Shown piece after piece: positions 15,933 to 22,244 of a stretch of 24,733 bases of DNA; positions within the stretch are counted from its first letter, which is position 1, and every line of letters starts with the position of its first letter. Under the pieces are notes generated by a model, which worked only from the letters and a program-made list of their open reading frames with translations, ran no database searches and had not been told where the DNA came from. This DNA comes from JOPF136 sp035541255 (GTDB taxonomy: Bacteria; Acidobacteriota; Terriglobia; Acidiferrales; UBA7541). The stretch spans positions 1-24,733 of the forward strand of contig DATKNR010000152.1 of assembly GCA_035541255.1 (NCBI GenBank), written 5' to 3'. The position numbers were made by a program, and so were the translations under genes.

Positions 15933-17738
15933 CTACGCATTCACCATCGTGGATTTCAACGGGCACCGCCCGCTCAAGTGATCCTCGAATTCACTCCGCC
16001 ACTTCCTCACGATCGACTCCGTTGGCATTGCCGCCGCGTCACCCAGTGGGCAGAACGTGTGCCCGAGAATATTTTTCGAAAGCTCGTGCATCAGCGGAAT
16101 GTCCTCCGCCCGCGCTCCGCCGTCGTGGAATCTCGTCAGAATCTTGCGCAGCCACGTGGTCCCTTCCCGGCACGGGATGCACCACCCGCACGATTCATGC
16201 GCGTAAAACGCCATGATCCGCCGCGCCAGTTCCACCATGCAGGTGTCTTCGTCGTACACCACCACTCCCGCCGACCCTAGCATCGAACCGATCTTCGCCA
16301 CTGCGTCGTAGTCCATCGCCACGTCGCATTCGTCGGCTTTCAACAGCGGCGTCGAGCTCCCGCCGGGGATCACCGCCTTTAATTTCTTTCCGCCCCGCAC
16401 CCCGCCGGCCACCTCGTTGATCATTTTGTTCAGGTTGTAGCCCATGGGAAGCTCGTATATCCCCGGCCGCACCACCTGCCCCGATATTCCGAACAACCGC
16501 GTGCCCCCATTCTTCGGCGTTCCCAGTTTGGCGAACCAGTCCCCGCCGTTCAAAATGATCGACGGCACGCTCGACAGCGTCTCCACGTTATTGATCACCG
16601 TCGGGCACCCGTACAGCCCCACCACTGCCGGAAACGGCGGCCGGATTCGCGGGTAGCCCCGCTTGCCCTCCAGCGACTCCATCAGCGCCGATTCCTCGCC
16701 GCACTCGTACGCCCCGGCTCCCGTGTGCGTGCACAGGTCGAAATCGAATCCCGTTCCAAACAGGTTTTTCCCCAGTTTTTTCGCCCCGTACGCCTCTTCG
16801 ATGGCCTCGTCCAGGATGTCCAGCACGTACCGGTATTCTCCGCGAATGTAGATGTATCCCTGGCGCGCGTTTACCGCCCGCCCCGCGATGATCATCCCCT
16901 CGATCAACTGGTGCGGGTCCAGCTCCATCAGTGGACGGTCCTTGCAGGTGGCCGGTTCGCTCTCGTCTGCGTTGCAGATGATGTATTTCGGCTTCGTCGT
17001 TTCCTTCGGCACGAAGCTCCACTTCGTTCCCGTCGGGAATCCCGCGCCACCGCGTCCCCGAAGCGCCGATTTTTTTACCTCGTCCACGATCTGCTCCGGC
17101 GTCATCGCCGTCAGCGCCTTCTCCACTGCCTTGTACCCGTCGTGTTTCAGGTACACGTCGATCTTTCGCGCGTTGGGCACGCGGAATCGCTTGCTCAGCA
17201 CCAGTACTTCGTCCGGATGCGGTTTCTCGGCGATCCCCGTGATCCGCTCCACCGGCTTCGGTTTCCGCCCCGCGCGCACCTCGTCCAACATGCGGTCCAG
17301 ATCCGCAGGCTTTACGTTCTCGTAGTAGTCGTAGTTCAGCTGTACTGCCGGCGCGCCCGTGCACGCTCCCAGGCACTCCACTTCTTCCAGCGAGAACATG
17401 CCGTCTGCCGCCGTTTGTTTGTGTCCGATCCCCAGCCGTTTTTTCGCGTGCTCCAGCAGTTCCTGGCCCCCGCACGCCATGCAGGAAACGTTCGTGCACA
17501 CCTGCACGTGGCATTTCCCCCATTTCTCCCGGTGCAGCATGGAGTAGTACGCCATCGTCTCGGTCACCTGCAGCACGTTCGTCCCGGTCCGCTGCGCGAT
17601 CTCCGCGATCATCTCGTCGCTCACGTGCCCGTATTCGTCCTGCGCGTACATCAGCATGGGGATCAGCGCCGAACGCTTCACCGGATAGCGCCCGATGAGT
17701 TGCTGGAATTTCTGCTCCAGTTTGGGTGGCAGTGTCAT
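15933..17738 (-). CDS. nuoEF: Fused NADH-quinone oxidoreductase subunits E and F
   Basis: One uninterrupted frame of 601 residues encodes both subunits of the NADH-oxidising tip of complex I. Residues about 1-157 are NuoE, with the thioredoxin-like [2Fe-2S] ligands C81, C86, C122 and C126 (cluster N1a). Residues about 175-595 are NuoF. This part has the FMN/NADH loop GRGGAGFPTGTKW (228-240), the AYECGEESALMESLEG segment (343-358), and the N3 cluster ligands C517, C520, C523 and C563. The linker (about 158-178, rich in Lys, Pro and Glu) has no stop codon and no Met. One GTG at residue 180 has no ribosome-binding site. The start ATG 17738 overlaps the nuoD stop by one base (TGATG). The frame is open further upstream only as a shadow of nuoD. 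Confidence 0.95.
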   Translation of the reverse strand: MTLPPKLEQKFQQLIGRYPVKRSALIPMLMYAQDEYGHVSDEMIAEIAQRTGTNVLQVTETMAYYSMLHREKWGKCHVQVCTNVSCMACGGQELLEHAKKRLGIGHKQTAADGMFSLEEVECLGACTGAPAVQLNYDYYENVKPADLDRMLDEVRAGRKPKPVERITGIAEKPHPDEVLVLSKRFRVPNARKIDVYLKHDGYKAVEKALTAMTPEQIVDEVKKSALRGRGGAGFPTGTKWSFVPKETTKPKYIICNADESEPATCKDRPLMELDPHQLIEGMIIAGRAVNARQGYIYIRGEYRYVLDILDEAIEEAYGAKKLGKNLFGTGFDFDLCTHTGAGAYECGEESALMESLEGKRGYPRIRPPFPAVVGLYGCPTVINNVETLSSVPSIILNGGDWFAKLGTPKNGGTRLFGISGQVVRPGIYELPMGYNLNKMINEVAGGVRGGKKLKAVIPGGSSTPLLKADECDVAMDYDAVAKIGSMLGSAGVVVYDEDTCMVELARRIMAFYAHESCGWCIPCREGTTWLRKILTRFHDGGARAEDIPLMHELSKNILGHTFCPLGDAAAMPTESIVRKWRSEFEDHLSGRCPLKSTMVNA

Positions 17739-18937
17739 CACCGGTCGATCTCTCCCAGCACGATATCCAGCGTCCCGATGCACGCCACCGCGTCCGCCAC
17801 GAGCCTCCCCACGCACAACAACGGCAGCGCCTGCAGGTTTACAAACGAGGGCGCCCGGAATTTCACCCGGAACGGTTTCGGCGATCCGTCGCTCACCATG
17901 TACGTGCACATCTCTCCCCGCGGAGATTCCACCCGCTGGTGTACCTGTCCCGCCGGCGGTGAAAACCCTTCCGTAAAAATCTTGAAGTGGTAGATCAGCG
18001 CTTCCATTTCCGTCTTCATTTTTTCCCGCTGCGGCGGAATAATTCCCGGGGCGTCCGTTTTGATCGGCCCTTCCATCGGCATCTTCGCCATGGCCTGCTT
18101 CACAATGGACAGGCTCTGCCGTATCTCTTCTAGCCGCACCAGGTACCGCGCGTAGCAGTCGCTCTCCGTCCGCGTCGGCACCTCAAATTCGAATTCGTCG
18201 TAGCTCGAGTAAGGAAAGTACTTCCGCACGTCGTAGGGCACTCCCGCCGCCCGCAGCGTCGGACCGGATACGCCCCACGCAATCGCGTCCTTCGGCGAGA
18301 TCACCCCCACGCCCACTGTCCGGACCCGCCAGATCCGGTTTTCCGTTAGCAGGTCCTCGTATTCCTTCAGGTGCGCGGGGAATGCATCCACAAACGCCTT
18401 CACCCGGTCCAGCCAGCCCGCCGGAGGTTCCAACGCCAGCCCGCCCGTACGGAAGTAGCTCGTCATCATCCGCTGCCCGGAAACGAACTCGAAGATCTTC
18501 ATGATCTCTTCGCGCTCGCGGAAGCAGTAGAGGAACACCGACATCGCGCCCAGATCGATCGCATGCGTTCCCAGCCACACCAGGTGCGACGCAATCCGTG
18601 TCAGTTCCGCGAGCAGCACCCGCACGTATTGCGCCCGTTTCGGCACTTCCAGCCCCAGCAGCTTTTCCGTCGCCAGGCAGTAGCACAGGTTGTTTGACAG
18701 CGGCGAAAGATAATCCATCCGGTCCGTCAGCGTGATCGCCTGCGAGTACGTCTTCGATTCGCACGATTTCTCGATTCCCGTATGCAGGTAGCCGATGTCC
18801 GGCTTCGCCGAGACCAGCGTTTCCCCGTCCAGTTCCAGCGCCACGCGCAGTACCCCGTGCGTCGAGGGGTGCTGCGGCCCCATGTTCAGGACCATCGCCT
18901 CCCCGGCGCCCGCGGGCGTATCTACGGTCGTGGTCAT
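17738..18937 (-). CDS. nuoD: NADH-quinone oxidoreductase subunit D
   Basis: NuoD is the 49-kDa-type subunit, related to the NiFe-hydrogenase large subunit, that lines the quinone site. The 399-residue protein has the beta-hairpin MGPQHPSTHGVLR, which carries the quinone-contacting His, then GYLHTGIEK, DRMDYLSPLSNN and a C-terminal GTLDIVLGEIDR ending. All are family hallmarks. ATG 18937 overlaps the nuoC stop by one base, and the stop overlaps the nuoEF start in the same way. Its partner NuoB, which forms the other half of the quinone site, is not encoded in the window. Confidence 0.97.
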   Translation of the reverse strand: MTTTVDTPAGAGEAMVLNMGPQHPSTHGVLRVALELDGETLVSAKPDIGYLHTGIEKSCESKTYSQAITLTDRMDYLSPLSNNLCYCLATEKLLGLEVPKRAQYVRVLLAELTRIASHLVWLGTHAIDLGAMSVFLYCFREREEIMKIFEFVSGQRMMTSYFRTGGLALEPPAGWLDRVKAFVDAFPAHLKEYEDLLTENRIWRVRTVGVGVISPKDAIAWGVSGPTLRAAGVPYDVRKYFPYSSYDEFEFEVPTRTESDCYARYLVRLEEIRQSLSIVKQAMAKMPMEGPIKTDAPGIIPPQREKMKTEMEALIYHFKIFTEGFSPPAGQVHQRVESPRGEMCTYMVSDGSPKPFRVKFRAPSFVNLQALPLLCVGRLVADAVACIGTLDIVLGEIDR

Positions 18938-19416
18938 CAGCGGTGCCCTTCGGTCGGATAATCTTTGCGCAGCGGATGGCCTTCCCAATCCGCCGGCAGC
19001 AGGATTCGCGTCAGCTCCGGGTGGCCCTCGAAGCGGATTCCGAACAGGTCGAAAACCTCCCGTTCGTGCCAGTTTGCCGTTGGCCAGATCGTCGTCACAC
19101 TCGGCACGGTCGGATCTGAACTCGAAGCCCACGTCTGCAGCCGCAGCGTGTGCCGGTGCCGGATGGACAACATGTGGTACACCACCGCAAATCGCGGCTC
19201 GTTCGGCAGGTGGTCGGTTGCCGTTAGATCGCTCAGAAAATCGAATTCCAGCTCGGGGTCGGAATGCAGGTAGTTCGCCACACGTTGCAGGTTTTCCCGG
19301 GCCACCGTCACCGTCAGTTCCCCGCGATACGTTTCCGTGCCGCAAATAGCGGCGGCGTCCCAGGCGGTCAGTCTTGCCGCTACCGGGTTCACTTGGGTCT
19401 CGACGGTTTCCGCCAT
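18937..19416 (-). CDS. nuoC: NADH-quinone oxidoreductase subunit C
   Basis: NuoC is the 30-kDa-type subunit of the peripheral arm that packs on NuoD. The 159-residue protein has the signatures WHEREVFDLFGIRFEGHP and LPADWEGHPLRKDYP. A GAGGT about 8 bases upstream supports ATG 19416. In most operons nuoB lies between nuoA and nuoC; here only 40 bases separate nuoA from nuoC. NuoC and NuoD are separate genes, unlike the NuoCD fusion of E. coli. Confidence 0.96.
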   Translation of the reverse strand: MAETVETQVNPVAARLTAWDAAAICGTETYRGELTVTVARENLQRVANYLHSDPELEFDFLSDLTATDHLPNEPRFAVVYHMLSIRHRHTLRLQTWASSSDPTVPSVTTIWPTANWHEREVFDLFGIRFEGHPELTRILLPADWEGHPLRKDYPTEGHR

Positions 19417-19456
19417 GCGCGTTACCTCGATCCTCGTGACCAGCTTGGGTTTCGGC

Positions 19457-19828
19457 TTACTTGTTCCAGTCGAGCGCGCCCTTCTTCAGCAGGTAGATGT
19501 ATCCCACCAGCAAGACGCCGATGTACACCAGCATCTCGTAGAAACCAAACACCCGCAGTTCGCGGTACACATAAGCCCACGGGTAGAAGAAGATCGCTTC
19601 CACATCGAACAGGATAAACAAGATAGCTACAAGGTAGAACTTTACGTCGAACGGATGCCGCGCGTCCCCAGTCGGCCTCATCCCGCACTCGTAGATTTGC
19701 GCCTTTTCCCGGCTGGGCCGTCGCGGGCCCACCAGTGTCGAGAGCCCGAGCAGCGCGCCTGCCAGCGCCATAGCCACCAGGATATGAATTAGCAACGGGA
19801 CGTAGTTTCCTAGGTAGCCGGGTGCCAT
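19457..19828 (-). CDS. nuoA: NADH-quinone oxidoreductase subunit A
   Basis: NuoA is a three-helix membrane-arm subunit next to NuoH. The 123-residue protein has IYECGMRPTGDARHPFDVKFY and AILFILFDVEAIFFYPWA, both diagnostic. I chose ATG 19828, which gives the usual N-terminus ahead of the first helix. A TTG at 19870 would add 14 residues but lies within the promoter. There is no ribosome-binding site, and the predicted transcript begins only about 6 bases before the ATG. It is the first gene of the operon. Confidence 0.96.
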   Translation of the reverse strand: MAPGYLGNYVPLLIHILVAMALAGALLGLSTLVGPRRPSREKAQIYECGMRPTGDARHPFDVKFYLVAILFILFDVEAIFFYPWAYVYRELRVFGFYEMLVYIGVLLVGYIYLLKKGALDWNK

Positions 19829-19836
19829 GGTCGCGC

Positions 19837-19845
19837 TGGTATAAT
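19837..19845 (+). promoter_or_regulatory. Extended -10 element reading away from nuo
   Basis: TGGTATAAT is a perfect extended -10 element on the plus strand. No good -35 is seen 17 bases upstream. It overlaps by five bases the -10 of the nuo promoter on the other strand. Transcription from it would reach the gene at 19959 after a leader of about 105 bases. Confidence 0.45.
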
Positions 19846-19870
19846 AGCGATGCGAGTGCAGTCCGGTCAA
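19841..19870 (-). promoter_or_regulatory. Sigma70-type promoter of the nuo operon
   Basis: On the minus strand TTGACC (19865-19870) and TATTAT (19841-19846) each match consensus at 5 of 6 positions and are 18 bases apart. The predicted start of transcription is near 19834, about 6 bases before the nuoA ATG. This would give a nearly leaderless mRNA and agrees with the absence of a Shine-Dalgarno sequence. Confidence 0.65.
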
Positions 19871-19958
19871 TCAACTCCGCGCCGTCGGGCTTGGGCCTTG
19901 ACTCGGTGGTCCGCGCGGTCCTTCCGTTTTGACCGGTCTCCGCTACGAACAGGGCTCC

Positions 19959-20636
19959 GTGCCGCTCGGATTCAATAGCGACTTGAAACTCGGCGACCTC
20001 GTCCTCCACATCCAAACGGAGGATCGGCGGCCGCGCTCGACTGCCGTCGACACCACTGTCTACGCCGGCGGCCGCGTCGTCTACCGTCGCAAGACGAGTT
20101 ACGACGACCAGGCCCACCAACCCGGCTTCGACGATGCCTCCGTCCGCCAGTTGCTCGAAGATCAGCACCGCTCCATCCTCGAAGGCCTCCGTAGTGGCGA
20201 GATTGCTGTGGACACATTCCCTCCTCCCCCCGCCCGCACCGCTCCCAGTTCCGCCGGCGATGTCGTGGTTCCTGGCGAGTGGCCCAATCGGACCGGAACA
20301 GCGATCATGCCCGCCCCTCCATCGCTCATTCGCGTCCTGCTCACCAACCCTGCTTCTTGGCTTTCCGCCGGCTCTGCCAGGCTCTTGATCGAAGTCCGCG
20401 CTCGCGAGCCCGAGCGTCCCATTCCCGATGCCGTTGTGGAAGTCAGTTTCGAAGGCGCTCCCCGGCCACTCATCTTCAAGACCATCACCGACGCGCAAGG
20501 TCGTGCCGAGGTTGGTTTCCCGCTTCCCAAGTTCGGTCCCAGCGGCGCTTCACTCGTCATCCGCGCGTCCTGCGAAGCAGGTCACGACGAAATCCGTTAT
20601 TCTTTGCGCCCCAAGTCCAGCAATTCCGGCGATTAG
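19959..20636 (+). CDS. Conserved-looking hypothetical protein with a C-terminal Ig-like domain
   Basis: I cannot assign a function. The 225-residue product has two parts. Residues about 1-75 form a strand-rich region with GFNSDLKLGDLVLHIQTED and TTVYAGGRVVYRRKTSY, followed by a helix with EDQHRSILEGLRSGE. I have seen this style of sequence in uncharacterised proteins of several phyla (recollection). A Pro-rich linker leads to residues about 125-220, which look like an Ig-like or carboxypeptidase-regulatory-like beta-sandwich (RLLIEVRA to DAQGRAEVGFPLP). No signal peptide or membrane segment is visible, so it is probably cytoplasmic. I prefer GTG 19959, which has AGGG 5 bases upstream; a TTG at 19929 in the same frame has no ribosome-binding site. 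It is transcribed away from nuo. Confidence 0.6.
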   Translation: MPLGFNSDLKLGDLVLHIQTEDRRPRSTAVDTTVYAGGRVVYRRKTSYDDQAHQPGFDDASVRQLLEDQHRSILEGLRSGEIAVDTFPPPPARTAPSSAGDVVVPGEWPNRTGTAIMPAPPSLIRVLLTNPASWLSAGSARLLIEVRAREPERPIPDAVVEVSFEGAPRPLIFKTITDAQGRAEVGFPLPKFGPSGASLVIRASCEAGHDEIRYSLRPKSSNSGD

Positions 20637-20826
20637 CAGCCCTCTGAGTCGGTGCCGGTTGGATCCACGCTGTATCGAAGCTCGGAAGCTCCCGCCCCCG
20701 CGCACCAGGCCCTCGCCGGATCATTCACTTCGTTGCCTGTGGTTGTTCCATGTTGCCCGGCCGTACGTTGGCCCGTAGCCGGAACAGAGGTGAGGTGGAG
20801 AAGGGAAGCGGGCGAAGCGGCAAATC

Positions 20827-20901
20827 TGGCTCCGGGGCTTGGACTCGAACCAAGATAGCGGGATCCAAAGTCCCGAGGCCTACCAGTTAGCCGACCCCGG
20901 A
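20827..20901 (-). tRNA. tRNA-Gln (anticodon TTG)
   Basis: The 75-base minus-strand sequence folds as a cloverleaf. The acceptor stem pairs TCCGGGG with CCCCGGA. The D arm is GGC/GCC around TAACTGGTAG. The anticodon stem CGGGA/TCCCG carries the loop CTTTGGA (anticodon TTG), and the T arm CTTGG/CCAAG has the loop TTCGAGT. The discriminator base is G, as usual for Gln, and the 3' CCA is encoded. It reads CAA codons, and CAG by wobble. Confidence 0.95.
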
Positions 20902-20928
20902 GCCGCACCGCAAATTCGACTGGTCTTC

Positions 20929-20937
20929 AGTGTATCA
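20929..20937 (-). promoter_or_regulatory. Extended -10 element, probable tRNA-Gln promoter
   Basis: TGATACACT on the minus strand is an extended -10 (TG-n-TACACT). It places the start of transcription about 20 bases before the tRNA 5' end, a usual distance for a tRNA gene. No convincing -35 is visible. Confidence 0.4.
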
Positions 20938-20965
20938 AACCTCCGGCGCCCCCAGCAGCCGGGGT

Positions 20966-20971
20966 TATGAT
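20966..20971 (+). promoter_or_regulatory. -10-like hexamer before the prenyl-synthase gene
   Basis: TATGAT matches TATAAT at 5 of 6 positions and ends 8 bases before the ATG at 20980. The mRNA would be leaderless or nearly so. No clear -35 is present, so this is tentative. Confidence 0.3.
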
Positions 20972-20979
20972 GCCTGCCC

Positions 20980-21975
20980 ATGGATGCGAATGAACGCGCA
21001 TTTGGCGTGTCCTTTCAGCGGACGCTCCGGTTTGCCAGGCGCTTAGTCCATGACGGCCTTCCGAAGGGCGATTCCGGCCTTCGCAATCTGATGGCGTTTG
21101 TCCTGAATCACCAGACCCCATCCGGATATCCGTATGTGCTCACATACGCGTTCTGCCGCCGGCAGCGCGCCGCAAACGAAATCCTTCCCCTCGCCGCTTC
21201 GGTTCATCTCCTGCAGCAGTCCTCTTTTCTCCTGGACGATATCTTCGACTGCGGTGAGCTGCGTTACGGACAACCTGCCGTCTACAGGAAATTCGGCGTC
21301 AGCCAGGCGATCATTGCTGCCCAACTGCTCCAGGGAATCGCGTTTCGCTGCGTCGGCAAGGAACTCGCGCGGGGCCGGTTGCGCAACGGTGGAAGAGTAC
21401 TCGGTCTTCTGAGCCGGATTTTCTTGGACGGTTATGTCGGGCAGTATCTGGACCTCGCCAACATCGGCCGGGCCAGTCTCTCCGTTGGGGAATACCTCCG
21501 CATCATCGCGCTCGGCGCCGGACGCGCCTTCGGCAACGTCGCACGCTGCGGCGCGCTCCTGGCCGGTAAATCGGAAAGGGACGTTCGGCTCCTCGGCAAG
21601 TTCGCACACGCCTATGGCATGGCGCTGTTCATCATCGACGATATTACCGACCTGCTCCCTGCCCGGCAGACGGGCAAGACCTATGCCTGCGACCTGAAGG
21701 GTCGGAGAATGCGCTTGCCGTTGATCTTGGCTTTGCGCCTTGCGAATCAGGAACAGAGGAAACTGCTGCGTCTGTTCTTGCGGAACGATCCGGCACGCCG
21801 CCCGCGCATCGAACAGGTGGCGGCCGTCATTGTGAACTGCGGCGCATGCCAGGCCAGCCAGAGTGCGGCACGGCACTATCTGCGCGCATCCCTCTCCACC
21901 CTGTCGAGGCTGGAGCCGGGCATCACGGTCACTCGTCTTCGTTGGCTTGCGGAGAGGTTGCTTCCGCTGGTGTAG
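20980..21975 (+). CDS. Divergent polyprenyl-synthase-family protein (class I isoprenoid fold)
   Basis: The 331-residue protein keeps both Asp-rich motifs of trans-prenyl diphosphate synthases: D86-D87-x-x-D90 (LLDDIFD) and D220-D221-x-x-D224 (IIDDITD). It also retains GQYLDLA and the DLKGRRMRLPLILAL segment after the second motif. It therefore should bind Mg-diphosphate. Residues that normally hold isopentenyl diphosphate are lost. GGKRLRP aligns with QTPSGYP (45-51), the RR after the first motif is RY (95-96), and the usual Lys-Thr of the mid-protein helix aligns with Gly-Ala (179-180). Activity as an ordinary chain-elongating synthase is doubtful; a ComQ-like prenyltransferase, terpene cyclase or regulatory paralogue is possible. 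A ribosome-binding site is not obvious. It is divergent from tRNA-Gln and converges on the small basic gene. Confidence 0.8.
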   Translation: MDANERAFGVSFQRTLRFARRLVHDGLPKGDSGLRNLMAFVLNHQTPSGYPYVLTYAFCRRQRAANEILPLAASVHLLQQSSFLLDDIFDCGELRYGQPAVYRKFGVSQAIIAAQLLQGIAFRCVGKELARGRLRNGGRVLGLLSRIFLDGYVGQYLDLANIGRASLSVGEYLRIIALGAGRAFGNVARCGALLAGKSERDVRLLGKFAHAYGMALFIIDDITDLLPARQTGKTYACDLKGRRMRLPLILALRLANQEQRKLLRLFLRNDPARRPRIEQVAAVIVNCGACQASQSAARHYLRASLSTLSRLEPGITVTRLRWLAERLLPLV

Positions 21976-22005
21976 CGGCAACGCCGGAGAATCTCGGGGG
22001 GGGGA

Positions 22006-22143
22006 CTACCTAGCCCGTGCCGCCTTCTTTCGCCTGCTCGTTTTCTTGGCGGCAGCCTTTGGGCCGGGCTTCCTGAGTTCGGTGGCAACTGCCTTCGCCA
22101 GTTTTTTCACTAGATCGTTTTGGATGCGCGTTTCGAGAACCAT
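22006..22143 (-). CDS. Small Lys/Arg/Ala-rich basic protein of unknown function
   Basis: The predicted 45-residue product begins MVLETRIQNDLVKKLAKAV and ends in a tail of alternating Ala and Lys/Arg (KAAAKKTSRRKKAARAR) that resembles histone-H1-like bacterial tails. The N-terminal part could form one amphipathic helix. ATG 22143 has AGGAG 10 bases upstream. An ATG at 22197 in the same frame lies one base after the -10 hexamer, upstream of the predicted transcription start, and so is unlikely. Nucleic-acid binding is inferred from charge alone. It lies downstream of the kinase gene on the same strand but has its own promoter. I do not recognise the family. Confidence 0.55.
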   Translation of the reverse strand: MVLETRIQNDLVKKLAKAVATELRKPGPKAAAKKTSRRKKAARAR

Positions 22144-22198
22144 GGCCGCTGTGCTCCTCTCATGCGCCCGGAGCGCTGTAACTCCCCGCGAATTCATG

Positions 22199-22228
22199 CT
22201 TATAGGATAAGCGCTCGGCGATTGTCAA
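22199..22228 (-). promoter_or_regulatory. Strong sigma70-type promoter for the small basic gene
   Basis: TTGACA (22223-22228, perfect) and TATAAG (22199-22204, 5 of 6) are 18 bases apart on the minus strand. Transcription would start near 22192, giving a leader of about 49 bases with AGGAG before ATG 22143. The -35 begins 17 bases after the stop codon of the kinase gene. Confidence 0.7.
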
Positions 22229-22244
22229 TGCATTCCCTCCACAC

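Noticed and set aside
17195..17205. A possible separate GTG start for NuoF inside nuoEF
   Set aside because: No ribosome-binding site precedes it, and the NuoE frame runs through without a stop.
16725..17993. A 422-codon plus-strand open frame opposite nuoEF and nuoD
   Set aside because: Its His/Arg/Val-rich composition is typical of the complement of GC-rich coding DNA, and the minus strand holds conserved Fe-S and FMN motifs.
19851..19979. A short plus-strand ORF starting with ATG right after the TATAAT element
   Set aside because: It would encode about 42 Arg-rich residues with no family features, and overlaps the start of the better-supported gene at 19959 in another frame.
20637..20826. 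Gap between the hypothetical gene and tRNA-Gln
   Set aside because: I looked for a small gene, a terminator and repeats. There are only short direct repeats such as GAAGC and no convincing hairpin with a T-run.
21996..22004. A run of nine G between the prenyl-synthase gene and the small basic gene
   Set aside because: It could suggest slippage or phase variation, but it lies outside both coding regions and is not in a promoter. A sequencing length error is as likely.
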